The notes beneath the pieces were generated by a model. That model searched no databases, was not told the DNA's origin, and saw nothing but the letters and a program-made list of their open reading frames with translations. A DNA stretch of 64,000 nucleotides, from NCBI GenBank assembly GCA_000720845.1, contig JODU01000009.1:186001-250000 (forward strand), written 5' to 3'. The translations under genes and the position numbers were made by a program. Of the stretch, positions 40,575-48,428 are shown piece by piece; position 1 is the first letter of the stretch; every line of letters begins with the position of its first letter. This stretch comes from Kitasatospora aureofaciens. Lineage in GTDB: Bacteria; Actinomycetota; Actinomycetes; Streptomycetales; Streptomycetaceae.

Positions 40575-43406
40575 ATGCCCCCCACCACCACCGCCCCCAC
40601 GGGTCAGCAGCCCGGCACGTCCGCAAGGAAGAAGGGGCGCAAGGGCCGCCTGCTCGTCCTCGTGCTGGTCCTGGCCCTCATCGGCGGCCTCGCCTACGGG
40701 GCGTACTGGTCGGTCAGCACCGTCCGCGCGTCCTTCCCGCAGACCAAGGGATCGATCACGCTGGACGGCCTGTCGGGGCCGGTCGACGTCAAGCGCGACG
40801 GGTACGGCATCCCGCAGGTCTACGCCTCCACCGAGGAGGACCTGTTCATGGCGCAGGGCTACGTCCAGGCCCAGGACCGGTTCTACGAGATGGACGTGCG
40901 CCGGCACATGACCGCCGGGCGCCTGTCGGAGATGTTCGGCAAGAGCCAGATCGACAACGACGAGTTCCTGCGCACCATGGGCTGGCACCGGGTGGCGAAG
41001 AAGGAGTACGACGAGAAGCTCTCGGACTCCACCAAGAAGTACCTCCAGGCGTACTCCAAGGGCGTCAACGCCTACCTGAAGGGCAAGGACGGCGCGGACA
41101 TCTCCCTGGAGTACGCGGCCCTCGGGTTCACCAACGACTACAAGCCCCAGGAGTGGACCCCGGTCGACTCGGTGGCCTGGCTGAAGGCGATGGCCTGGGA
41201 CCTGCGCGGCAACATGCAGGACGAGGTCGACCGCGCGCTGATGACCAGCCGCCTCGGCCCCAAGCAGATCGCCGACCTCTACCCGGCCTACCCGTACGAC
41301 CGCAACAAGGCGATCGTCCAGGAGGGCCAGTACGACGAGCTGACGCAGACGTTCGACGGCGGCGACGGCGGTGCGTCGAGCGGCGGCGACGGCGACGGCA
41401 GCGGCACTGGCACGGGCACCGGTACCGGCACGGGCACCGGTACCGGCACGGGCACCGGTACCGGCACGGGCACGGGTACCGGCACGGGAGCCGGCTCCGG
41501 CAACGCTCTCCAGGGACAACTGGCCGGCCTCCAGGACGTCCTGGACGACGTCCCCACCGCCGTCGGTGTCAACGGCGACGGCATCGGCTCCAACTCGTGG
41601 GTCGTCTCCGGCAAGCACACCATCACCGGCAAGCCGCTGCTGGCCAACGACCCGCACCTGTCGCCGTCCCTGCCGTCCGTCTGGTACCAGATGGGCCTGC
41701 ACTGCCGCACCGTCTCCGACAAGTGCCGCTACGACGTGGCCGGCTACACCTTCGCGGGCATGCCCGGCGTGGTCATCGGCCACAACCAGGAGATCGCCTG
41801 GGGCCTGACCAACTCCGGCGCCGACGTCACCGACCTCTACCTGGAGAAGATCACCGGCGAGGGCTACCAGTACGACGGCAAGGTGGTCCCCTTCGAGACG
41901 CGCGAGGAGACCATCAAGGTCGCCGGCGGCGACGCGAAGAAGATCGTCGTCCGCGAGACCAACAACGGACCGCTGCTCTCCGACCGCGACGACGAACTGG
42001 TGAAGACCGGCAAGAAGGCCACCGTCGACAGCTCCGCCCCCGACCGCGGCGACGGCTACGGCGTCGCCCTGCGCTGGACGGCGCTTGAGGCGGGCACCAC
42101 CATGGACGCCGTCTTCGCGATCGACCGGGCGCAGAACTGGGACGACTTCCGCGAGGCCGCCACCCTGTTCGACGTGCCCTCGCAGAACCTGGTCTACGCC
42201 GACAGCGAGCACATCGGCTACACGCTGCCCGGCCGGATCCCGGTGCGCGCCGAGGACCACGACGGCTCGGTCCCGGCGCCGGGCTGGAGCTCCAAGTACC
42301 GCTGGACCGGCGAGTACATCGACCAGGACGAGCTGCCCTACGAGTACGACCCGGACCGCGGCTACATCGTGACCGCCAACCAGGCCGTCGTCGACAAGGA
42401 CGAGTACCCGTACACGCTCACCACGGACTGGGGCTACGGCGCCCGCAGCCAGCGCATCACCTCCCTGATCGAGCAGAAGATCAAGGACGGCGGCAAGATC
42501 TCCACCGACGACATGCGCCAGATGCAGCTGGACAACAGCAGCGAGATGGCCAAGCTGCTGGTGCCCCAGCTGCTGAAGATCGACATCGCCGACAAGGACG
42601 TCCGCGAGGCGCAGAAGCTGCTGGAGGGCTGGGACTACACCCAGGACGCCGACTCGGCCGCCGCCGCGTACTTCAACGCGGTCTGGCGCAACATCCTCAA
42701 GCTCGCCTTCGGCAACAAGCTGCCCAAGGAGCTGCGGGTCGAGGGCCAGTGCCTGTGGGTCGACCCGGTCAACACCACCGGCCCGGCGGACGAGACCGAC
42801 AAGGTCCGCGAGTGCGGCCAGCGCGACGCCGACCAGGCGCAGCCGGACGGCGGCGACCGCTGGTTCGAGGTGGTCCGCACGCTGATGGAGAAGCCCAAGA
42901 GCGACTGGTGGACGACGCCCGCCTCGGGCACCCGCAAGGGCGCCGACCACAACCGCGACGACCTGTTCAAGCGCGCCATGACCGACGCCCGCTGGGAGCT
43001 GACCGCCAAGCTCGGCAAGGACATCGACAGCTGGAACTGGGGCCGGCTGCACCGACTGTTCCTGAAGAACCAGACCCTGGGCACCGAGGGCCCCGGCTTC
43101 CTGAAGTACGCCCTCAACCGCGGCCCCTGGAAGCTCAGCGGCGGTGAGGCGGCGGTCAACGCCTCCGGCTGGAACGCGGCCGGCGGCTACGGGGTGATCT
43201 GGGTGCCGTCCATGCGGATGGTGGTCAACCTCGGGGACCTCGACAAGTCCCGCTGGATCAACCTCAGCGGCGCCTCCGGACACGCCTACAGCGCCCACTA
43301 CACCGACCAGACCGACAAGTGGGCGAACGGCGAGCTGCTGCCGTGGTCCTTCTCCAGGAAGGCCGTCGACGAGAGCACGAGCGACACGCTGGTGCTCAAG
43401 CCGTAG
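40575..43406 (+). CDS. Penicillin acylase family protein (Ntn hydrolase) with Gly-Thr repeat
   Basis: 943 aa from ATG 40575. N-terminal TM (LLVLVLVLALIGGLAYGAYW, about 20-40), alpha-subunit part with AQGYVQAQDRFYEMDVRRHMTAGRLSEMFG (about 95-124), then the autocatalytic site GSNSW with nucleophile Ser339 starting the beta-subunit. A Gly-Thr/Gly-Ser low-complexity spacer (about 270-307) lies just before the cleavage site. Members cleave amide side chains of beta-lactams or of acyl-homoserine lactones. The substrate here is unknown. Extracytoplasmic by its anchor. Confidence 0.92.
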   Translation: MPPTTTAPTGQQPGTSARKKGRKGRLLVLVLVLALIGGLAYGAYWSVSTVRASFPQTKGSITLDGLSGPVDVKRDGYGIPQVYASTEEDLFMAQGYVQAQDRFYEMDVRRHMTAGRLSEMFGKSQIDNDEFLRTMGWHRVAKKEYDEKLSDSTKKYLQAYSKGVNAYLKGKDGADISLEYAALGFTNDYKPQEWTPVDSVAWLKAMAWDLRGNMQDEVDRALMTSRLGPKQIADLYPAYPYDRNKAIVQEGQYDELTQTFDGGDGGASSGGDGDGSGTGTGTGTGTGTGTGTGTGTGTGTGTGTGAGSGNALQGQLAGLQDVLDDVPTAVGVNGDGIGSNSWVVSGKHTITGKPLLANDPHLSPSLPSVWYQMGLHCRTVSDKCRYDVAGYTFAGMPGVVIGHNQEIAWGLTNSGADVTDLYLEKITGEGYQYDGKVVPFETREETIKVAGGDAKKIVVRETNNGPLLSDRDDELVKTGKKATVDSSAPDRGDGYGVALRWTALEAGTTMDAVFAIDRAQNWDDFREAATLFDVPSQNLVYADSEHIGYTLPGRIPVRAEDHDGSVPAPGWSSKYRWTGEYIDQDELPYEYDPDRGYIVTANQAVVDKDEYPYTLTTDWGYGARSQRITSLIEQKIKDGGKISTDDMRQMQLDNSSEMAKLLVPQLLKIDIADKDVREAQKLLEGWDYTQDADSAAAAYFNAVWRNILKLAFGNKLPKELRVEGQCLWVDPVNTTGPADETDKVRECGQRDADQAQPDGGDRWFEVVRTLMEKPKSDWWTTPASGTRKGADHNRDDLFKRAMTDARWELTAKLGKDIDSWNWGRLHRLFLKNQTLGTEGPGFLKYALNRGPWKLSGGEAAVNASGWNAAGGYGVIWVPSMRMVVNLGDLDKSRWINLSGASGHAYSAHYTDQTDKWANGELLPWSFSRKAVDESTSDTLVLKP
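41401..41490 (+). repeat. Gly-Thr minisatellite inside the penicillin-acylase gene
   Basis: 18-bp unit GGCACGGGCACCGGTACC repeated about three times exactly, flanked by shorter GGCACGGGC units, encoding alternating Gly-Thr. All frame-preserving. Confidence 0.9.
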
Positions 43407-43426
43407 CCCCGCACCCGTCGCACGAG

Positions 43427-43456
43427 AACGGCCTCCACGCGCGCGTGGAGGCCGTT
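43427..43456. terminator. Bidirectional terminator
   Basis: Perfect 30-bp palindrome with arms AACGGCCTCCACGC and GCGTGGAGGCCGTT, between convergent penicillin acylase (ends 43406) and cyclo-ligase (ends 43475). Confidence 0.8.
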
Positions 43457-43474
43457 TCCCGTCAGCAGGGCCCG

Positions 43475-44089
43475 TCAGCGGAACCTGCGCACCCCCGACG
43501 GCGTCACCACCGCGTCCACCGGCCGGTCGTGCGGCTGGGCGGGGACGTGCGCGACGACCTCGCGGTCGTACAGCAGCACCAGCAGCGCGGGACGCGCGCC
43601 CGCCGCCTCCAGACGCGCCAGCACCCGGTCGTACGAGCCGCCGCCGCGCCCCAGGCGCAGGCCGCGGCCGTCCACCGCGACCCCCGGCAGCAGCACGACG
43701 TCCGCCCGCGTCACCGCGTCGGGACCCAGCCGCTCACCGGCGGGCTCGAACAGCTCCATCCGCCCGCCGTGCCGCACGCGCGCGAGGGAGCCCGCTCCGG
43801 TGTACTCGCCCCAGTCCAGGTCGTTGTCCGGCAGCAGCGCGGGCAGCAGGACACGCACCCCCCGCGCGCGCAGCGCGTCCAGGAGCGCGAGGGTGCCCGG
43901 CTCGGCGCCCACGGAGACGTACGCCGCCACGGCGCGCGCCCCCGCCACCTCCGGCAGCCCGAGCGCCCGCCCGGCCAGCGCCTCGGCGGCTTCCCGCACG
44001 TCGTCCGGCGTCAGCCTGTTCCTCGCCGCGAGGAAATCCCGCCGCAACGTCCGCTTGTCAGGTTCGCCCACAGGGCCGAGATGAGACAT
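43475..44089 (-). CDS. 5-Formyltetrahydrofolate cyclo-ligase
   Basis: 204 aa from ATG 44089 (MSHLGPVGEPDKRTLRRDFLAARNRLTP). KxxLR-like KRTLRRDFLAAR at 12-23, LLPGVAVDGRGLRLGRGGGSYDRVL (about 135-159) is the ATP/substrate signature. Turns 5-formyl-THF into 5,10-methenyl-THF using ATP. Divergent from galU across a 93-bp region holding a 16-bp perfect palindrome. Rv0992c in M. tuberculosis is the positional counterpart. Confidence 0.93.
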   Translation of the reverse strand: MSHLGPVGEPDKRTLRRDFLAARNRLTPDDVREAAEALAGRALGLPEVAGARAVAAYVSVGAEPGTLALLDALRARGVRVLLPALLPDNDLDWGEYTGAGSLARVRHGGRMELFEPAGERLGPDAVTRADVVLLPGVAVDGRGLRLGRGGGSYDRVLARLEAAGARPALLVLLYDREVVAHVPAQPHDRPVDAVVTPSGVRRFR

Positions 44090-44113
44090 CGGTGACTCCC
44101 GTACCGCGCTAAT

Positions 44114-44129
44114 GCGCTCATATGAGCGC
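44114..44129. promoter_or_regulatory. 16-bp perfect palindrome in the cyclo-ligase/galU promoter region
   Basis: GCGCTCATATGAGCGC is fully self-complementary. It lies 24 bp before the cyclo-ligase ATG and about 53 bp before galU, so it could control both genes. No known regulator was recognised. Confidence 0.6.
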
Positions 44130-44182
44130 CTATGATCCCGAGTCACAGATTCTCCCTATAGGCACCGGATATGGTGGCGCGC

Positions 44183-45094
44183 ATGACTCAGTCCCACCCC
44201 AGGATCAGCAAGGCTGTCATCCCAGCAGCCGGTCTCGGTACCCGGTTCCTGCCGGCCACCAAGGCCACTCCCAAGGAGATGCTGCCGGTCGTCGACAAGC
44301 CGGCGATCCAGTACGTGGTCGAAGAGGCCGTGGCCGCGGGCCTCGGCGACGTCCTCATGGTCACGGGCCGCAACAAGCGCCCCCTGGAGGACCACTTCGA
44401 CCGCAACTACGAACTGGAGTCCGCCCTCCAGAAGAAGGGCGACGCGGGGCGCCTGGCCAAGGTCCAGGAATCCAGCGACCTCGCGATGATGCACTACGTC
44501 CGCCAGGGCGACCCCAAGGGCCTCGGCCACGCCGTGCTGTGCGCCGCCCCGCACGTCGGCCACGAGCCCTTCGCGGTCCTGCTCGGCGACGACCTCATCG
44601 ACCCGCGCGACCCGCTGCTCCAGCGCATGATCGACGTCCAGGAGCAGTACGGCGGCAGTGTGATCGCCCTCATGGAGGTCGCGCCGGAGCAGATCCACCT
44701 CTACGGCTGCGCGGCCGTGGAGAGCACCGCGGACAGCGACGTCGTGAAGGTCGGGGGACTGGTCGAGAAGCCGGACCCGGCCGACGCCCCGTCCAACTAC
44801 GCCATCATCGGCCGTTACGTCCTCGACCCGCACATCTTCGACATACTCCGCAAGACCGAGCCCGGCCGCGGCGGCGAGATCCAGCTGACCGACGCCCTCC
44901 AGCAGCTCGCCGAGGACGAGTCAGTGGGCGGCCCGGTGCACGGCGTCGTCTTCAAGGGCCGCCGCTATGACACCGGCGACCGCGGCGACTACCTGCGTGC
45001 CATTGTCAGACTCGCATGCGAACGTGAAGACCTGGGCCCGGACTTCCGGACCTGGCTTCGCAGTTACGTGGCCGAGGAGATGCAAGGACGTTGA
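44183..45094 (+). CDS. galU: UTP-glucose-1-phosphate uridylyltransferase
   Basis: 303 aa from ATG 44183 (MTQSHPRISKAVIPAAGLGTRFLPATKATPKEMLPVVDKPAIQYVV); ATG at 44171 is an alternative. AGLGTRFLPATKATPKEML is the UTP-binding signature; VEKPDPADAPSNYAIIGRYVL and GRRYDTGDRGDYLRAIV complete the family. Supplies UDP-glucose for wall and glycan synthesis. Its stop overlaps the moeA TTG start, beginning a packed run to rimJ. Confidence 0.96.
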   Translation: MTQSHPRISKAVIPAAGLGTRFLPATKATPKEMLPVVDKPAIQYVVEEAVAAGLGDVLMVTGRNKRPLEDHFDRNYELESALQKKGDAGRLAKVQESSDLAMMHYVRQGDPKGLGHAVLCAAPHVGHEPFAVLLGDDLIDPRDPLLQRMIDVQEQYGGSVIALMEVAPEQIHLYGCAAVESTADSDVVKVGGLVEKPDPADAPSNYAIIGRYVLDPHIFDILRKTEPGRGGEIQLTDALQQLAEDESVGGPVHGVVFKGRRYDTGDRGDYLRAIVRLACEREDLGPDFRTWLRSYVAEEMQGR

Positions 45095-46443
45095 GCAGCA
45101 GCGCGCACCGTGAAACGGGACACGACCACGCCGCCACGGCCGGTTCCGGCCCGGACCGGCTGTGGTCGGTCCAGGAGCACTTGGACGACGTCCTCGCCAC
45201 CGTCCGCCCCCTGGACCCCATCGAGCTGAACCTGCTCGACGCCCAGGGGTGCGTCCTGGTCGACGACATCACGGTGCCGCTGTCCCTGCCGCCGTTCGAC
45301 AACAGCTCCATGGACGGGTACGCGGTGCGGGTCACCGACGTCGCGGGCGCCAGCGAGGAGTTCCCCGCCGTCCTGGAGGTCGTCGGGGACGTCGCCGCCG
45401 GCCAGACCGACCCGGTCGCCGTGGGCCCCGGCCAGGCCGCCCGGATCATGACCGGAGCACCGCTCCCGCCCGGCGCGGAGGCCGTCGTCCCCGTGGAGTG
45501 GACCGACGGCGGGCTCGGCGAGGGCCCGGTGGCCGGCATGCGGGCCCGCAGCCTGGCCCCGGAGGGCGCCGAGGGCCACGTCCACGTGTACCGGCCGGCC
45601 GAGGCGCGCGCGCACGTGCGCGCGCAGGGCAGCGACGTCCGCTCCGGCGACCGCGCCCTCACGGCCGGTACGGTCCTCGGCCCGCCGCAGATCGGCCTGC
45701 TCGCCGCGATCGGCCGGGGCACCGTACGGGTGCGCCCGCGCCCGCGCGTGGTGGTGCTCTCCACCGGCAGCGAACTGGTCCAGCCCGACGAGCAGCTGGC
45801 GTCCGGTCAGATCTACGACTCCAACAGCTTCGCCCTCACCGCGGCCGCCCGCGACGCCGGAGCCATCGCCTACCGCGTGGGCGCGGTCGCCGACGACGCC
45901 GAGACCCTGCGGTCCACCATCGAGGACCAACTGGTGCGCGCCGACCTGATGGTCACCACCGGCGGCGTGAGCGTCGGGGCGTACGACGTGGTCAAGGAGG
46001 CGCTGGCGCACGTCGGCGACGAGGACGAGCCGGGCGGCGGCGTGGACTTCCGCAAGCTCGCCATGCAGCCCGGCAAGCCCCAGGGCTTCGGCTCGATCGG
46101 CCCCGACCACACCCCGCTGCTCGCCCTGCCCGGCAACCCGGTGTCGTCGTACGTCTCCTTCGAGCTGTTCGTGCGCCCGGCGATCCGCACCCTCATGGGC
46201 CTGCCCGACGTCCACCGTCCGACGGTCACCGCGTCCCTGGCCGCCGGCAAGGCACTGACCTCGCCGAAGGGCCGCCGCCAGTTCCTGCGGGGCAGCCACG
46301 CCGACGGATCGGTCACCCCGGTCGGCGGCTCCGGCTCCCACCTCGTCGCCGCCCTCGCGCACGCGAACGCGCTGATCGTCGTCCCCGAGGACACCGAGTC
46401 CGTCGAGCCCGGCACCGAGGTCGAGGTGGTCCTGCTCGGCTGA
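45091..46443 (+). CDS. moeA: Molybdopterin molybdenumtransferase MoeA / gephyrin-like protein (Glp candidate)
   Basis: 450 aa from TTG 45091, overlapping the galU stop by 4 nt. Motifs: PPFDNSSMDGYAVR (Asp75), RIMTGAPLPPGAEAVV, VVLSTGSELVQP, GQIYDSNSF, TTGGVSVGAYD, MQPGKPQGFG and LPGNPVSS; the catalytic residues known in E. coli MoeA appear kept, although STGDEL reads STGSEL. The leader of about 25 residues and the charged insert (EARAHVRAQGSD) are not in E. coli. In corynebacteria the MoeA paralogue at this locus (Glp) works in division with GlpR. Because moaC and mogA follow, molybdenum-cofactor synthesis, division, or both are possible. Confidence 0.9.
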   Translation: MSSSAHRETGHDHAATAGSGPDRLWSVQEHLDDVLATVRPLDPIELNLLDAQGCVLVDDITVPLSLPPFDNSSMDGYAVRVTDVAGASEEFPAVLEVVGDVAAGQTDPVAVGPGQAARIMTGAPLPPGAEAVVPVEWTDGGLGEGPVAGMRARSLAPEGAEGHVHVYRPAEARAHVRAQGSDVRSGDRALTAGTVLGPPQIGLLAAIGRGTVRVRPRPRVVVLSTGSELVQPDEQLASGQIYDSNSFALTAAARDAGAIAYRVGAVADDAETLRSTIEDQLVRADLMVTTGGVSVGAYDVVKEALAHVGDEDEPGGGVDFRKLAMQPGKPQGFGSIGPDHTPLLALPGNPVSSYVSFELFVRPAIRTLMGLPDVHRPTVTASLAAGKALTSPKGRRQFLRGSHADGSVTPVGGSGSHLVAALAHANALIVVPEDTESVEPGTEVEVVLLG

Positions 46444-46529
46444 CCGGTCCCCGATGGCGGTACCGTGTCGCGCACAGCAGGCCCACGCGCCGCACCGCGC
46501 CGGGCCAGGACCGGGAGCGCCACACAAGC

Positions 46530-47042
46530 ATGAGTACGCAGGACCGACCGCCCAGGAGCGGACAGGACCCGCAAGGCCGGCTGACGCACATCGACGAGGC
46601 GGGCGCCGCCCGGATGGTCGACGTGTCCGGCAAGGACGTGACCGCGCGCACCGCGCGCGCCAGTGGGCGCGTCCTCGTCGCGCCCCGCGTCGTCGAGCTG
46701 CTGCGCGGCGAGGGTGTGCCGAAGGGCGACGCCCTGGCCACCGCCCGGATCGCCGGCATCATGGGCGCCAAACGCACTCCCGACCTGATCCCCTTGTGTC
46801 ACCCGTTGTCGGTCTCCGGTGTGAAACTGGACCTGTCGGTCACGGACGACGCCGTGGAGATCACCGCCACGGTGAAGACGACGGATCGCACGGGCGTCGA
46901 GATGGAGGCGCTCACCGCGGTCTCCGTCGCCGCGCTCACCGTGGTCGACATGGTCAAGGCGGTCGACAAGGGAGCGGTCATCACGGACGTGCGGGTGGAG
47001 CAGAAGACGGGCGGCAAGTCCGGCGACTGGAACCGGTCATGA
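46530..47042 (+). CDS. moaC: Cyclic pyranopterin monophosphate synthase MoaC
   Basis: 170 aa from ATG 46530. RLTHIDEAGAARMVDVSGKDVTARTA at 17-42, KRTPDLIPLCHPLSVSGVKLD (about 80-100), EMEALTAVSVAALTVVDMVKAVDKG (about 125-150). Converts the MoaA product to cyclic pyranopterin monophosphate. The CHP and DMVKA(V)DK motifs with catalytic Lys/Asp are present. ATGA overlap with mogA. Confidence 0.96.
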   Translation: MSTQDRPPRSGQDPQGRLTHIDEAGAARMVDVSGKDVTARTARASGRVLVAPRVVELLRGEGVPKGDALATARIAGIMGAKRTPDLIPLCHPLSVSGVKLDLSVTDDAVEITATVKTTDRTGVEMEALTAVSVAALTVVDMVKAVDKGAVITDVRVEQKTGGKSGDWNRS

Positions 47043-47578
47043 CGCCGGACGACTCCGGGGGCGGCGCCCTGCCGGGCCCGTACGCCGCCCTGGTAGTCAC
47101 GGCGTCCAACCGGGCCGCCGCCGGTGTCTACGAGGACAAGGGCGGACCGCTGATCGCCGAGGGGCTGCGCCGGTTCGGCTTCGCCGTCGACGGCCCCCGG
47201 GTCGTCCCCGACGGCGACCCCGTGGAAGCCGCCCTCCGCGCGGGCGCCGACGCGGACTACGACGTGATCGTCACCACCGGCGGCACCGGCATCTCGCCCA
47301 CCGACCGCACCCCCGAGGCGACCCGGGCGGTGATCGACTACGAGGTGCCGGGCATCGCGGAGGCGATCCGGGCGTACGGCCGGGACAAGGTGCCGACCGC
47401 GGTGCTCTCCAGGGGGCTGGCCGGAGTGGCCGGCGGGACGCTGATCGTCAACCTGCCGGGCTCCTCCGGCGGGGTGAAGGACGGCCTCGCCGTGCTGGAG
47501 CCGCTGCTGAAGCACGCCGTGGACCAGCTCCGCGGCGGCGACCACCCGAGACCCGCCAGCGGTGGGGGTGCGAGCTGA
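47039..47578 (+). CDS. mogA: Molybdopterin adenylyltransferase MogA/MoaB-like
   Basis: 179 aa from ATG 47039, overlapping the moaC stop by 4 nt. YAALVVTASNRAAAGVYEDKGGPLIAEGLRR, DYDVIVTTGGTGISPTDRTPEATRAVI and LIVNLPGSSGGVKDGLAVL are the MogA/MoaB (gephyrin G-domain) blocks. Adenylylates molybdopterin before metal insertion by MoeA. Together with moeA this places both halves of a gephyrin-type protein in one operon. Confidence 0.94.
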   Translation: MTPDDSGGGALPGPYAALVVTASNRAAAGVYEDKGGPLIAEGLRRFGFAVDGPRVVPDGDPVEAALRAGADADYDVIVTTGGTGISPTDRTPEATRAVIDYEVPGIAEAIRAYGRDKVPTAVLSRGLAGVAGGTLIVNLPGSSGGVKDGLAVLEPLLKHAVDQLRGGDHPRPASGGGAS

Positions 47579-48255
47579 ACAGCCCGTCATGGCCCGTCGA
47601 GCTGAGGGACGGCGACATCGTCCTGAGGCCGATAAGGCTGCGCGACCAGCGGACCTGGCGCGAGGTCAACCGGCGCAACCGGGACTGGCTGCGCCCGTGG
47701 GAGGCCACCATTCCGCCGCCCGGACCCGGCGGCCCGATCGCGCACCGGCCGACCTACCGCCAGATGGTGCGGCACCTGAGGTCGGAGGCCCACGCGGGCC
47801 GGATGCTGCCGTTCGTCATCGAGTACCAGGGGCGGCTGGTCGGCCAGTTGACGGTGGCCGGCATCACCTGGGGCTCGATGTGCTCCGGCCACGTCGGTTA
47901 CTGGGTGGACGAGGCGGTGGCCGGCCGCGGCGTGATGCCGACGGCCGTGGCGATGGCCGTGGACCACTGTTTCCGCACCGTCGGACTGCATCGGGTCGAG
48001 GTCTGTATTCGCCCCGAGAACGCGCCCAGCCGCCGCGTCGTGGAGAAACTCGGATTCCGTGAGGAAGGTCTCAGGCCGCGATATCTGCACATCGACGGAG
48101 CCTGGCGGGACCACCTCGTCTTCGCGCTCACCGCGGAAGAGGTCCCCGAGGGGCTCCTGCGGCGATGGCACCGGTCACGGCAGCGCAGTACACCGAACGC
48201 CGGGAACAGCGGCTCCACCGGCTCCAGCGGCAACGCCGGCAACCCTGGGAATTGA
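47575..48255 (+). CDS. rimJ: GNAT acetyltransferase RimJ-like (CTG start)
   Basis: 226 aa if translation begins at CTG 47575, which overlaps the mogA stop. N-terminal SPSWPVELRDGDIVLRPIR is essential GNAT_3 sequence, yet there is no ATG/GTG/TTG in frame before it; GGGGGTG lies about 5 nt upstream of the CTG. The first in-frame ATG (47764) would delete 63 residues. Acetyl-CoA motif VGYWVDEAVAGRGVMPTAVAMAV and VEKLGFREEGLRPRYLHIDGAWRDHLVFAL identify RimJ/RimL type N-terminal acetyltransferases. Tail is Asn/Gly/Ser rich. Rv0995 (rimJ) is the positional counterpart. Confidence 0.88.
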   Translation: MNSPSWPVELRDGDIVLRPIRLRDQRTWREVNRRNRDWLRPWEATIPPPGPGGPIAHRPTYRQMVRHLRSEAHAGRMLPFVIEYQGRLVGQLTVAGITWGSMCSGHVGYWVDEAVAGRGVMPTAVAMAVDHCFRTVGLHRVEVCIRPENAPSRRVVEKLGFREEGLRPRYLHIDGAWRDHLVFALTAEEVPEGLLRRWHRSRQRSTPNAGNSGSTGSSGNAGNPGN

Positions 48256-48428
48256 ATAAACGTTCGAAATTGATCGAGTCGCGACCATCCGGAAGCGGAT
48301 AATTTCGCGGTCCTGGCAGTCGGCTGATCGGATCGATCACAAGAAAAGTTCGAAATATCAGCCAGATCGTGCGACACACCGGCTCAATTGGCGGATGGCC
48401 TCACGCAAACCCCTCTACCGTGTGAGGC
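48256..48428 (+). promoter_or_regulatory. AT-rich promoter region of sepX with GTTCGAAAT repeats
   Basis: Unusually AT-rich 173 bp. GTTCGAAAT occurs twice in direct orientation (48262-48270 and 48348-48356), each around a TTCGAA palindrome. GATCGGATCGATC (48328-48340) lies between. The change in composition after rimJ suggests sepX has its own promoter. Confidence 0.5.
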
